Notes: generated by a model from the sequence alone, not told the origin. 64,000 bases of DNA from Pseudomonas karstica (GCF_009707515.1 NZ_WLYI01000032.1:22706-86705); one strand, 5' to 3'. Counted from the first letter of the stretch, positions 8,516 through 17,170 are shown. Translations and numbers: made by a program.

Positions 8516-9173
8516 AGTCATCGATATGCCGATAATCAACCTGTAACCCGGCAGCCAGCTCCCGCGCTCGACCCAATCGAATCGGCCCGCGTTCGATATC
8601 CACCAATAACCCCGGGCAGTCCAGCAGTGGCAGCCCAGCTACATCCTTAAGTCGTCCATCCGTGATCACCAGCAACCGCTGCTGCTCCGCCGGATAGCCT
8701 TTGCGTCGCGCTACCAGCCAATGCCTCGCCTCGCTCAACGCCGCCAATAATGGCGTACCACCGCCAGCTCCGAGCCCATCGAGCCAAGTGACCAAGCCTT
8801 TCGCCGCCTTCAGGCCTTGCACCTGCCACTTGGGTGACTGCCCGCTGGCCGTCAACAACGCCATCCGCGCCCGCTGCCGGTAGGCATCATCAAACAGCTG
8901 TGCCAGCAAGCCCTTGGCATCCCTCAGCGCCTGATGCCGCCGAGTAGACGCCGACGCATCGACCACCACCAGCCACAATTCGTGGGGCGAACGGCTGCGC
9001 AGTCGATACAGCAAGTCTTCACGGCGCTGTGGCCGCCCGCCCAACAAGGTGCCGGGCCAGTTGACCGTACCTTCGGCGGCGGCGTATGCCTGCCCTTGCC
9101 TGCCCTTGTCCAGTCGGCCCGCCTTGGGCCGGGCATCCGCCCCCGCGTCAGGTCGAGGGCGAATGCCTAGGGC
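8511..9173 (-). CDS. chlD: VWA-domain chelatase subunit (ChlD-like), read by -1 frameshift from chlI
   Basis: This frame encodes 220 residues ending in a von Willebrand A domain with an intact MIDAS: DASAST, the GGGTPLLAAL threonine loop, and ITDGR. The segment TVNWPGTLLGGRP before it is typical of magnesium/cobalt chelatase D-type subunits. No ATG or GTG occurs in this frame between the upstream stop (9234-9236) and the VWA domain. The first possible start is a TTG at 9047, inside the conserved motif. The frame is -1 relative to chlI and they meet at an A_AAA_AAG slippery site, so I infer the product is normally a 551-residue ChlI-ChlD fusion that works with CobN in cobalt insertion. Confidence 0.85.
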   Translation of the reverse strand, partial: ALGIRPRPDAGADARPKAGRLDKGRQGQAYAAAEGTVNWPGTLLGGRPQRREDLLYRLRSRSPHELWLVVVDASASTRRHQALRDAKGLLAQLFDDAYRQRARMALLTASGQSPKWQVQGLKAAKGLVTWLDGLGAGGGTPLLAALSEARHWLVARRKGYPAEQQRLLVITDGRLKDVAGLPLLDCPGLLVDIERGPIRLGRARELAAGLQVDYRHIDDL

Positions 9174-9179
9174 TTTTTT
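9132..9179 (-). promoter_or_regulatory. programmed -1 ribosomal frameshift signal between chlI and chlD
   Basis: In chlI phase the mRNA reads CCA AAA AAG CCC TAG: the heptamer A_AAA_AAG (9179-9173) immediately precedes the chlI stop. After a 5 nt spacer comes a hairpin: GGCATTCGCCC (9167-9157) pairs with GGGCGGATGCC (9142-9132), 11 bp with one U-G pair. It can extend three more pairs to leave an 8 nt loop. Slippage by -1 enters the VWA frame exactly. Programmed frameshifting in chlD-type chelatase genes has been reported in other bacteria; here it is predicted from sequence only. Confidence 0.85.
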
Positions 9180-10165
9180 GGCCAGGTGGGAAGTTCTCGC
9201 CGAGCGCCCACCGGCATCGCTGGCGCAGGCATATCACCCCACTGGCCCTGGCCCGGCGAGGGGTCAAGCGGTTTTGTTGATTGGCCGCCACTGTGCGGAG
9301 TGACCGGTGGGGAATGTTCCTGACGCCGATGCCGCAGGGCGAACTCCGCCACCGCGTCGATATCTTCTTCACTGATGGCCCTTGCCCCACGCCATGCCGC
9401 ATGCGCCCTGGCGCCCCGCAGCCAGACCAGGTCGGCACGCAAGCCGTCGACGCCGGCGGCAAAGCAACGCTCGGTGATCTGCGCCAAAGCCTGGTCATCC
9501 AGCGGGATGCTTTCCAGCAGTGCGCGTGCCTCGGTGCAGCGCTCGCGCAACGCACTCTGCGGATCGGCCCATTGTGAGCAGAAACCCTGAGGGTCGCTGT
9601 CAAAATCCAGCCGGCGACGAATGATCTGCACACGCTCGGCAGGCAGCGTCTGCCCACTCAGCACAACGTTGAAACCAAAACGGTCGAGCAGTTGCGGGCG
9701 CAGCTCGCCCTCTTCCGGGTTCATGGTGCCGATCAGCACAAAACGCGCCGAATGCCGGTGGGAAATACCGTCGCGCTCAATCAGGTTGGTGCCGCTGGCG
9801 GCCACATCCAGCAGCAGGTCCACCAGGTGGTCCGCCAGCAGGTTGACTTCATCGACATACAGCACGCCGCCATCGGCCTTGGCCAACACACCGGGGGAAA
9901 ACTGCGCCCGGCCCTCGCCCAGCGCGGCGTCCAGATCGAGAGTGCCCACCAGGCGCTCTTCGGTGGCGCCCAGGGGCAGCGTGACGAACTGCCCGCTGGC
10001 CAACACGTCCGCCAGGCCGCGGGCCAGGGTGGACTTGGCCATGCCACGAGGGCCTTCAATCAGCACACCGCCGATTTTCGGGTCGATGGCGGTCAGGCAC
10101 AGGGCCAGTTTCAGCGCATCGGCACCGACGATCGCGGACAACGGGAAATGGGGGGTATCGTTCAT
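9167..10165 (-). CDS. chlI: AAA+ chelatase subunit ChlI/BchI-like
   Basis: 332-residue AAA+ ATPase of the magnesium-chelatase I family, expected to energise metal insertion by the CobN complex. Walker A is in EGPRGMAKSTLARG (near residue 35), Walker B in GGVLYVDEVNLL, and the sensor segment in FVLIGTMNPEEGELRPQLLDRFG. Start is ATG 10165; the longer in-frame reading extends into a repeat. The C-terminal ~60 residues are proline- and serine-rich linker ending WPKKP. The 0-frame stop lies directly after an A_AAA_AAG slippery heptamer, so this short form and a ChlI-ChlD fusion can both arise from one message. It follows cobN in the riboswitch-controlled operon. Confidence 0.93.
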   Translation of the reverse strand: MNDTPHFPLSAIVGADALKLALCLTAIDPKIGGVLIEGPRGMAKSTLARGLADVLASGQFVTLPLGATEERLVGTLDLDAALGEGRAQFSPGVLAKADGGVLYVDEVNLLADHLVDLLLDVAASGTNLIERDGISHRHSARFVLIGTMNPEEGELRPQLLDRFGFNVVLSGQTLPAERVQIIRRRLDFDSDPQGFCSQWADPQSALRERCTEARALLESIPLDDQALAQITERCFAAGVDGLRADLVWLRGARAHAAWRGARAISEEDIDAVAEFALRHRRQEHSPPVTPHSGGQSTKPLDPSPGQGQWGDMPAPAMPVGARRELPTWPKKP

Positions 10166-10185
10166 CAACTGTCTTCTTCCATATT

Positions 10186-10292
10186 GATCGTTCCCACGCT
10201 CCCGCGTGGGAATGCCACACTGGGCGCTCGGCGTCCGCTGTTGTGACGCGAGCGTCACGGCTGCATCCCCACGCAGAGCGCGGGGATGATCG
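10186..10292. repeat. GATCGTTCCCACGC-type inverted repeat between cobN and chlI
   Basis: The element opens with GATCGTTCCCACGC and closes with CGGGGATGATCG, with internal mirrored segments (CCCACGCTCCCGCGTGGG, and CGTCACGG near TGTGACGCGAGCG). It fills the 128 bp gap between the cobN stop and the chlI start. Related shorter elements lie at 17946-17968 and 50364-50391. Its position inside an operon may attenuate or stabilise the transcript. Confidence 0.75.
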
Positions 10293-10293
10293 C

Positions 10294-13200
10294 TCAGCCC
10301 TCTTCTTCTATGTCCAGCAACAAATTTTCTAATGCCTCGCGATACGTCCCTGGCTCCTGCCACAGGCCGCGCTGCTGAGCTTCCAGCATGCGTTCAGCCA
10401 TATCCCGCAAGGCGGCCGGGTTATGCTGTTGCACAAACTCGCGGGTGTCAGGATCCAGTAAATAAGCATCGGCCAGCAACGCATACTGATGATCATCGAT
10501 CAGCGCCGTGGTGGCGTCGAAGGCAAACAGGTTGTCCACTGTAGCGGCCATCTCGAACGCGCCTTTGTAGCCGTGACGCTTGACGCCTTCGATCCACTTG
10601 GGGTTGGCCGCCCGGGCACGGATCACCCGGTTCAGCTCTTCCTTCAAGGTGCGGATTTTCGGCAGGTCTGGCTGGCTGTGATCGCCGTGATAACTGGCGA
10701 CTTTATCGCCACTCAGGGTTTCCACGGCAGCGAGCATGCCGCCCTGGAACTGGTAGTAATCGTTGGAATCGAGCAGGTCATGCTCGCGGTTGTCCTGGTT
10801 CTGCAACACCGCCTGGACCTGGCTCAAACGCTGCGCAAACTGTTCACGGGCAGCGGTGCCTTCATCACCGCCGCCATAGGCATAGCCGCCCCAGTTGAGG
10901 TAGACCTCGGCCAGGTCTTCGCGGCTCTGCCACAGGCGACCGTCAATCGCACCTTGCACACCCGCGCCATAGGCCCCGGGCTTGGCACCGAAGATCCTCC
11001 AGCCCGCCTGCTTCGCGGCGTCTTCCTCGTTCAAGCCGGACTGGCGCAGGGCTTCGCATTCGCTGCGCACTTTGGCGGCCAACGGGTTCATATCGGCTGG
11101 TTCATCCAGCGCGGCCACAGCGTGTACGGCAGCATCGAACAAACGGATCAGGTTGGCAAAGGCATCCCGGAAAAACCCCGATACCCGTAGCGTCACATCC
11201 ACACGCGGGCGATCCAGCAGGCTCAGGGGCAGGATTTCAAAGTCATCCACCCGCTGGCTGCCAGTGGCCCACACCGGGCGTACGCCCATCAGCGCCATGG
11301 CCTGGGCAATATCGTCACCACCGGTACGCATGGTGGCGGTGCCCCACACCGACAAGCCAAGCTGGCGCAGGTGGTCGCCGTGGTCCTGCAGATGCCGCTC
11401 AAGAATCAGGTTCGCCGACTGGAAACCAATACGCCAAGCGGTGGTGGTGGGCAGATTGCGCACATCCACCGAGAAAAAATTGCGCCCGGTAGGCAACACA
11501 TCCAGGCGCCCACGGCTGGGCGCCCCACTGGGACCGGCTGGCACGAAACGCCCGCACACGGCATCCAGCAAACCGCGCATCTCCGCCGGGCCGCAGGCAT
11601 CCAGGCGCGGAGCGACGACCATCCGCAAACTCTCGATCACGCCCTTGACGTCCTGCCAACCCGGCTCTTCAAGCTGTTCGACCGCGCCCTCCAGGGACTG
11701 CTCGATCAAACGTGTGGCGTAGAGTTCCAGGCGTTCACGGGTGTCGCCCGCCGTGCGCCACAATTGTGGGTCGATCTTCTGCAGCACCCTCGGACGGCGC
11801 CCAGCCCAAGGCTCGGCCAGGGCGCAATCCAGCGGGTCGAAACCCAGTTCGAAGGCCTTGGCCAGCACCCGCAGCAGGCTCGACTGCGGCCCACGGCCAT
11901 CGCCTCGAGGGATGCGCAGCAAAGCCAGCAAGGTGTCGATACGCAAGCGGCCCACCGGCGACTCACCGAAGATATGCAGGCCGTCGCGGATCTGCGATTC
12001 CTTCAAGTCGCACAGATAAGTATCGAGGCGCGGCAGCCAGATGGCGGCATCGGCGGCGCTGTCGAGGTTGGCGTCCAGCGCCAGTTCCTGGTCGATACGG
12101 GTTTCCCGCACCAACTTGAGAATATCCTTTTGCAGCTCTTGGGCACGCCGTGGATCAAGCAACTGCGCTTCGTAATACTCGTCCGCCAGCAGTTCCAGGT
12201 TGCGCAGCGGCCCGTAGGTTTCGGCACGGGTCAGTGGCGGCATCAGGTGGTCGATGATCACCGCCTGGGTGCGACGCTTGGCTTGGGCACCTTCGCCTGG
12301 ATCGTTGACGATAAATGGATAGATATTCGGCAGCGGCCCCAGCAGCACGTCGGGCCAGCAGTTTTCGGAAAGCCCAACCCCTTTGCCTGGCAGCCACTCC
12401 AGATTACCGTGCTTGCCAACGTGGATCACCGCGTGCGCGCCATAGGTCTGGCGCAGCCAGAAGTAGAACGCCAGGTAACCGTGGGGCGGCACCAAATCCG
12501 GGTCGTGGTACACGGCGCTGGCATCCACCTGATAACCCCGGGCCGGCTGGATGCCGACAAAGGTCAGGCCAAAGCGCAAACCGGCGATCATCATGCGACC
12601 GTCACGGCACATCGGGTCGCTGTGAGGCGCGCCCCAACGCTCCAGCACCGCTTGGCGGTTGGCTTCGGGCAAGCGTTTGAACATTGCCTCGTAATCGTCC
12701 AGCCCCAGGCTTTGATGGCAGGGGCGCAGGTCGAGGCCATCCGGATCATTCGTGACGCCACCTAACAGCTCTTGGATCAAGGCCGTGCCGCTGTCCGGCA
12801 ACGCGTCAGCCAGCGGGTAGCCTTCAGCTTTTAACGCCCGCAGGATATTCAGCGCGGTTGCCGGGGTGTCAAGCCCAACGCCGTTGCCGATGCGACCGTC
12901 TCGTGTCGGGTAGTTGGCGAGAATCAGTGCAACGCGCTTTTCGCCATTGGGTAACCGCGCCAGGTCTACCCAGCGTCGCGCCAGTTCGGCGACAAAGCCC
13001 ATGCGCTCGGGTTGAGCCCGGTAGCACACCACGTCAGACTGGCTGCGCTCACTGCGCCAGGCCAAGTCCTTGAAGCTGATCGGGCGGCTGATGATCCGCC
13101 CGTCCAGCTCCGGCAAGGCAATGTGCATCGCCAGATCGCGCGGGCCAAGGCCTTGCTCGCTGGCTTGCCAGCCCGACTCGTTATCCTGGGCGCAGATGGC

Positions 13201-14067
13201 CTGGATCACCGGGACATTGCGGCGAAATGGTCGCAGGTGCGGCGCTTCAGGACTGGATTGGGCAAAGCCGGTGGTGTTGAGAATCACCGAGGCTTGCACC
13301 TCGTCCAGCCAATCCTCGACCAACATCAGGCAGCCGGGCTCTTTCAGGCTGGCCACCGCAATGGGCAGTGGGTTGAGCCCTGCGGCCTGCAAGCGCTGGC
13401 AGAACACATCGATAAACGCCGTGTTGGCCGCCTGCAAGTGAGAGCGGTAGAACAGCACGGCTGCCACCGGATTTTCAGCCTGCCAGTCGGCCTGCCAATC
13501 ACCCAGGCTGGCATTGGCTTTATGTGGATGATAAATCGCCGTGCGCGGCAAGCTCTGTGGCTCGCCCCAGGGGTAGTCGCGTCCCAGGTAGCGCGTGGCC
13601 AGGCAACGGTAAAAGTTCAGGGCGTTGCCCAGGCCGCCTTGGCGCAGGAAGTGCCAGAGGCGGTCGCGTTCTTCGATGCCAACCGTGCTCAGGCCGCTGA
13701 GTTCCGGGTCTGGGCGATCATCACCCGGCACCAGAATCAGTTGCACGCCCCGCCCTGCCAACTCCACCAAACGTTCGATGCCATAACGCCAATAACCGAT
13801 CCCGCCGTGCAGCGAGATCAAGATGACTTTGGCATGGCGCAGCACTTCATCGACATACAAATCGACAGAGGCGTGGTTCTGCACCTGCATCGGGTTGGCC
13901 AGGCGCAGGCTCGGGTAGTTCTCAGGCAACTGCTGGAGCGCTTGGGCCAGCAACGCCAGGCTGGAGTCGCCACTGCACAGGACCACCAGGTCGGCCGGGG
14001 TTTGCCCAAGGTCGGCAATGTTGTCATCCGAAACAAAACCGCCGGGTTGAGTCCTGAGCAGGTGCAT
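10294..14067 (-). CDS. cobN: cobaltochelatase subunit CobN
   Basis: 1257-residue large subunit of the aerobic-pathway cobalt chelatase, which binds hydrogenobyrinate a,c-diamide and cobalt. Recognisable CobN/BchH-family segments include AVIHVGKHGNLEWLPGKG, GLHIFGE, PSGAPSRG, LPTGRNFFSVD and the C-terminal GYKGAFEMAATVDNLFAFD. Length is normal for CobN. It starts 3 bp after the cobW stop and is followed by a repeat and chlI/chlD, giving the order cobW-cobN-chlI/D. A cobalamin riboswitch upstream of cobW should repress the whole operon when B12 is plentiful. The small and medium subunits here are ChlI/ChlD type rather than CobS/CobT. Confidence 0.97.
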   Translation of the reverse strand: MHLLRTQPGGFVSDDNIADLGQTPADLVVLCSGDSSLALLAQALQQLPENYPSLRLANPMQVQNHASVDLYVDEVLRHAKVILISLHGGIGYWRYGIERLVELAGRGVQLILVPGDDRPDPELSGLSTVGIEERDRLWHFLRQGGLGNALNFYRCLATRYLGRDYPWGEPQSLPRTAIYHPHKANASLGDWQADWQAENPVAAVLFYRSHLQAANTAFIDVFCQRLQAAGLNPLPIAVASLKEPGCLMLVEDWLDEVQASVILNTTGFAQSSPEAPHLRPFRRNVPVIQAICAQDNESGWQASEQGLGPRDLAMHIALPELDGRIISRPISFKDLAWRSERSQSDVVCYRAQPERMGFVAELARRWVDLARLPNGEKRVALILANYPTRDGRIGNGVGLDTPATALNILRALKAEGYPLADALPDSGTALIQELLGGVTNDPDGLDLRPCHQSLGLDDYEAMFKRLPEANRQAVLERWGAPHSDPMCRDGRMMIAGLRFGLTFVGIQPARGYQVDASAVYHDPDLVPPHGYLAFYFWLRQTYGAHAVIHVGKHGNLEWLPGKGVGLSENCWPDVLLGPLPNIYPFIVNDPGEGAQAKRRTQAVIIDHLMPPLTRAETYGPLRNLELLADEYYEAQLLDPRRAQELQKDILKLVRETRIDQELALDANLDSAADAAIWLPRLDTYLCDLKESQIRDGLHIFGESPVGRLRIDTLLALLRIPRGDGRGPQSSLLRVLAKAFELGFDPLDCALAEPWAGRRPRVLQKIDPQLWRTAGDTRERLELYATRLIEQSLEGAVEQLEEPGWQDVKGVIESLRMVVAPRLDACGPAEMRGLLDAVCGRFVPAGPSGAPSRGRLDVLPTGRNFFSVDVRNLPTTTAWRIGFQSANLILERHLQDHGDHLRQLGLSVWGTATMRTGGDDIAQAMALMGVRPVWATGSQRVDDFEILPLSLLDRPRVDVTLRVSGFFRDAFANLIRLFDAAVHAVAALDEPADMNPLAAKVRSECEALRQSGLNEEDAAKQAGWRIFGAKPGAYGAGVQGAIDGRLWQSREDLAEVYLNWGGYAYGGGDEGTAAREQFAQRLSQVQAVLQNQDNREHDLLDSNDYYQFQGGMLAAVETLSGDKVASYHGDHSQPDLPKIRTLKEELNRVIRARAANPKWIEGVKRHGYKGAFEMAATVDNLFAFDATTALIDDHQYALLADAYLLDPDTREFVQQHNPAALRDMAERMLEAQQRGLWQEPGTYREALENLLLDIEEEG

Positions 14068-14070
14068 GGC

Positions 14071-15138
14071 TTAAACGCTGAGCGCGGCGCGCAGTTGCGC
14101 TTCAAGCAGGCCGGCATCCAGCTCCTGGCCAATTAGCACCAGGTGGGTCGCGCGCGGTTCATCGGCACGCCATGCGCGGTCGAAGTGTTTGTCGAAACGG
14201 CTGCCCACGCCCTGGATCAGCAGGCGCATCGGTTTGTTGGGGATCGCCGCAAAACCCTTGACCCGCAGGATGCCGTGCTGGACCACCAATTGGGTCAGGG
14301 CATCGAGCAACAGGCTTTCGTCGGCCTGGGGCAGTTCGATGGAGATCGAATCGAAGGCATCGTGGTCGTGATCATGGTCATCTTCACCTTCATGATGATG
14401 ATCATGATGGCTGTGGCGGCCATCGATGTGCTCTTCGGAACCGGCACCCAGGCCAATCAACACATCCAGGGGCAAACGACCACTGCTGGCTTCGATGACT
14501 TTCACCGCTGGCGGCAGTTCCTCGGTGACTTCCAGGCGCACCCGGGCCAGGTATTCGGGGCTGATCAGGTCGGTTTTGTTGAGAATCACCAGGTCGGCGC
14601 TGGCCAGTTGATCGGCGAACAGCTCGTGCAGCGGTGACTCGTGGTCCAGGTTCGGATCGAGTTTACGCATGGCGTCCACCTGATCCGGAAACGCAGCGAA
14701 CGTACCTGCGGCCACGGCCGGGCTGTCGACCACAGTGATCACCGCGTCAACGGTGCAGGCGCTGCGAATTTCCGGCCACTGGAAGGCCTGGACCAAAGGC
14801 TTTGGCAAGGCCAGGCCCGAGGTTTCGATAAGGATGTGGTCGAGATCGCCGCGACGGGCCACCAATTCGCGCATTACCGGGAAGAACTCTTCCTGGACCG
14901 TGCAGCACAGGCAACCGTTGGCCAACTCGTAGACGCGGCCGCGGGCTTCTTCTTCCGTACAGCCGATTGCGCATTGCTTGAGGATTTCACCGTCAATGCC
15001 CAACTCGCCAAACTCGTTGACGATCACCGCAATGCGGCGACCCTGGGCATTGTCGAGCATGTGGCGCAGCAAGGTGGTCTTGCCCGAACCGAGGAAGCCG
15101 GTAACGATGGTGACGGGGAGTTTGGCCAGTGTTTTCAT
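14071..15138 (-). CDS. cobW: CobW-family GTPase (metallochaperone)
   Basis: 355-residue G3E GTPase, thought to deliver cobalt for cobalamin synthesis. Features: P-loop GFLGSGKTTLL at about residues 13-23, NEFGELGIDG switch segment, metal-binding CLCC motif near residue 76, NKTD guanine motif, and a histidine/aspartate-rich loop near residues 250-275 (HSHHDHHHEGEDDHDHDHD) that likely binds metal. A CobW C-terminal domain follows. Start is ATG 15138, which begins MKTLAKLPVTIVTG; the upstream in-frame ATG at 15216 lies in the leader. First gene after the minus-strand cobalamin riboswitch. Confidence 0.96.
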   Translation of the reverse strand: MKTLAKLPVTIVTGFLGSGKTTLLRHMLDNAQGRRIAVIVNEFGELGIDGEILKQCAIGCTEEEARGRVYELANGCLCCTVQEEFFPVMRELVARRGDLDHILIETSGLALPKPLVQAFQWPEIRSACTVDAVITVVDSPAVAAGTFAAFPDQVDAMRKLDPNLDHESPLHELFADQLASADLVILNKTDLISPEYLARVRLEVTEELPPAVKVIEASSGRLPLDVLIGLGAGSEEHIDGRHSHHDHHHEGEDDHDHDHDAFDSISIELPQADESLLLDALTQLVVQHGILRVKGFAAIPNKPMRLLIQGVGSRFDKHFDRAWRADEPRATHLVLIGQELDAGLLEAQLRAALSV

Positions 15139-15249
15139 CGGATGCCCTTGGAGGCGGGCATACGGGACGACAGGCCCTGCGACGGTGCGCAGCAGCCCAT
15201 TTCGCCACCGGATCACCCCGCCCGGTTGAAAGTTGAGAAACAGTTGCGA

Positions 15250-15431
15250 GGCAGGTCTCCTGGCTTAGGGCGTGCAGGTCCAGGGACCGGCGCTGACTGC
15301 GCCTTCCCGCCTTGTTCAGGCAGTGGCGTGGCAGTCAGATAAACCCTTTACAGTTGCGGGGGCAGCCGCGGCATCGACCGCGTTCCCTTCTTAGCTTCGG
15401 CCTGGGCCGAAGAACCTCGAGGGTGCAAGGC
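15250..15431 (-). promoter_or_regulatory. cobalamin riboswitch controlling cobW-cobN-chlI/D
   Basis: On the minus strand the leader contains the core elements of a cobalamin riboswitch in order: a GGTT/GGGAA-type P3-P4 region, GGCTGCCCCCGCAACTG, GCCACTGCC, GGGAAGGCGCAG and the B12 box AGCCAGGAGACCTGCC at 15250-15265. It ends about 110 nt upstream of the cobW start. The expected effect is repression of the cobalt insertion operon by adenosylcobalamin. Confidence 0.95.
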
Positions 15432-15489
15432 TACAGGGGCTCAGTCAATTTGACTACCGTCCCTCGCCCATGCTCTCCTACACATCTTG

Positions 15490-15680
15490 TTTCGGGTGCC
15501 CTTCACAGGGTGAAACGGGAAACCGGTGAGTCATGCGCGCATGATCAGTCCGGTGCTGCCCCCGCAACGGTAAGCGAGCGAAGCATCAGAGCCACTGTGC
15601 CTACGGCATGGGAAGGCGATGCTTTTTGGATGCTTTTTCTACAAGCAGCCCCTCGCAAGCCCGGAGACCGGCCCGAAAAA
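15490..15680 (+). promoter_or_regulatory. cobalamin riboswitch controlling cbtB-cbtA-cobE-cobM
   Basis: Plus-strand elements in order: CAGGGTGAAACGGGAAACCG, GTGCTGCCCCCGCAACGGTAAG, GAGCCACTG, GGGAAGGCGATG and B12 box GCAAGCCCGGAGACCGGCCC (15655-15674). An inserted AT-rich arm (GCTTTTTGGATGCTTTTTC) lies before the box. The cbtB start is about 110 nt downstream. It faces away from the cobW riboswitch, with about 60 bp between the two aptamers for divergent promoters. Confidence 0.95.
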
Positions 15681-15786
15681 ACCAGATAACAAACCCGCGG
15701 TGGGCGGGCGCTGTTAAGACTCTGCGTGCCCGGCTCGCAGGGCTTTCATGCGCTCGTTTCACCCTGACACTCGAAAGGGACGCGCC

Positions 15787-15975
15787 ATGTCAATCATCAG
15801 CAGCACCTCACACACCGCCAGCAACACCGCCACCTTGAGCCAACGCCTGATTGGCGCCATCGGTGCATCGATCCTGGGTGCCAGCCTTGTGTATTTCGCC
15901 GGTTTTTCCCATATCGAAGCGGTGCACAATGCCGCCCACGACACCCGTCATAGCGCCGCGTTTCCATGCCATTGA
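15787..15975 (+). CDS. cbtB: CbtB, small subunit of predicted cobalt transporter
   Basis: 62-residue protein with one transmembrane helix (about residues 22-42, GAIGASILGASLVYFAGFSH) and a short histidine-rich tail (HNAAHDTRHSAAFPCH) that could bind cobalt. This is the CbtB pattern: a B12-riboswitch-linked single-helix partner of CbtA. Start ATG 15787 follows a GAAAGGGA ribosome site; an earlier in-frame ATG lies too close to the riboswitch. CbtA begins 11 bp later. Confidence 0.93.
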   Translation: MSIISSTSHTASNTATLSQRLIGAIGASILGASLVYFAGFSHIEAVHNAAHDTRHSAAFPCH

Positions 15976-15986
15976 GACCTGCCGAC

Positions 15987-16688
15987 ATGATCAAGCGTAT
16001 TGTGCAAACCGCAGGTTTTACCGGCCTGCTGGCAGCCTTGTTGCTGACCCTGCTGCAAAGCTTCTGGGTCGCGCCACTGATTCTCCAGGCGGAAGCCTTC
16101 GAAAAGGCCCCGGCCACCCAAGTGCATGAACATGCCGATGGCGCGGCCGCCGCTCACAGCCACGACGCGGAAGCATGGGAGCCCGAAGACGGCTGGCAGC
16201 GCGTGCTGTCCACCACCGGCGGCAACCTGGTGGTCGCGGTAGGTTTTGCCCTGATGCTGGCCGGGCTCTACACCTTGCGTGCCCCGACCCGTACTGCCCA
16301 GGGCCTGTTGTGGGGCTTGGCTGGCTATGCCACCTTCGTATTGGCGCCAACCCTTGGCTTGCCTCCTGAGCTTCCGGGTACCGCTGCGGCTGACCTGGCG
16401 CAACGGCAAATCTGGTGGGTCGGCACTGCGGCCTCCACCGCTGCCGGTATTGCGTTGGTTGTGTTCGGTCGCAACTGGTTGCTGAAAGTGTTCGGCGTGG
16501 CGATTCTGGTGGTACCTCACGTAATTGGCGCGCCGCAGCCGGAAGTCCACTCGATGCTCGCGCCTGAAGCCCTGGAAGCGCAGTTCAAGATTGCCTCGCA
16601 ACTGACTAACGTGGCGTTCTGGCTGGCGCTGGGCTTGATCAGCGCCTGGCTGTTTCGCCGCAACCGCGACGAGCAGTACTCGGCATGA
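15987..16688 (+). CDS. cbtA: CbtA, membrane subunit of predicted cobalt transporter
   Basis: 233-residue membrane protein with about five hydrophobic segments and a histidine-containing loop after the first helix (HEHADGAAAAHSHDAE, around residues 46-62), as in the CbtA family of predicted cobalt uptake proteins. Together with CbtB it should supply cobalt for CobN. The role is assigned in the literature from riboswitch linkage and phylogenetic patterns. Start ATG 15987 (MIKRIVQTAGFTG). The stop overlaps the cobE start by 4 nt, so the two are translationally coupled. Confidence 0.92.
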   Translation: MIKRIVQTAGFTGLLAALLLTLLQSFWVAPLILQAEAFEKAPATQVHEHADGAAAAHSHDAEAWEPEDGWQRVLSTTGGNLVVAVGFALMLAGLYTLRAPTRTAQGLLWGLAGYATFVLAPTLGLPPELPGTAAADLAQRQIWWVGTAASTAAGIALVVFGRNWLLKVFGVAILVVPHVIGAPQPEVHSMLAPEALEAQFKIASQLTNVAFWLALGLISAWLFRRNRDEQYSA

Positions 16689-17089
16689 ATACCGCGCCGG
16701 CCCTGGTGGTCGGCCTGGGGTGCCAGCGGGGGTGCGACGTCGACACCCTGCTGGACCTGTTCAATACCACCCTCAAGGCCCATGGGATCGATCGCCAGCG
16801 TATCAGCGCACTTGCCAGTATCGACCGCAAGCAAGCTGAGCCAGGATTACTGGCGCTGGCCAAGCTCCTGAACCTGCCACTGCGGTTTTTCAGTGCCGAG
16901 CAATTGATGGCTTATACGTCGCGACTGAGCCATAAATCGGCTGCCGCCTACGCCCATACCGGTTGCCATGGAGTCGCCGAAAGCGCTGCCCTGGCCCTGG
17001 CCGAGCAATTGGGCCAACTCCCCGCCACACTGCTGATCACCCGCCAAAAAATCGCCCGGGCGACCTTCGCATTGGCGTGCACCGGCTAA
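16685..17089 (+). CDS. cobE: cobalamin biosynthesis protein CobE
   Basis: 134-residue protein related to the C-terminal domain of CbiG. Family features are the N-terminal VVGLGCQRGC segment, ASIDRKQAEPGLLALAK in the middle, and a GVAESAALALA segment near the end. CobE is needed for aerobic cobalamin synthesis in Pseudomonas, although its biochemical step is not settled. The ATG overlaps the cbtA stop (ATGA). cobM follows after 81 bp. Confidence 0.93.
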   Translation: MNTAPALVVGLGCQRGCDVDTLLDLFNTTLKAHGIDRQRISALASIDRKQAEPGLLALAKLLNLPLRFFSAEQLMAYTSRLSHKSAAAYAHTGCHGVAESAALALAEQLGQLPATLLITRQKIARATFALACTG

Positions 17090-17170
17090 ACCCCCGATAA
17101 TCGTGCCCCTTGATCATGAGCGATCTTCATCTGAAGCCTTGCTCGCACGCGTTTGCACAGGAAAGTAACC

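Noticed and set aside
8511..9047. Independent TTG start for the VWA gene at 9047
   Set aside because: It falls inside the conserved TVNWPGTLLGGRP segment, so the domain would be truncated. The frameshift model explains the missing start better.
10166..10363. ChlI extended upstream to 10363
   Set aside because: The added 66 residues translate a known type of inverted repeat; ATG 10165 begins with the expected family sequence.
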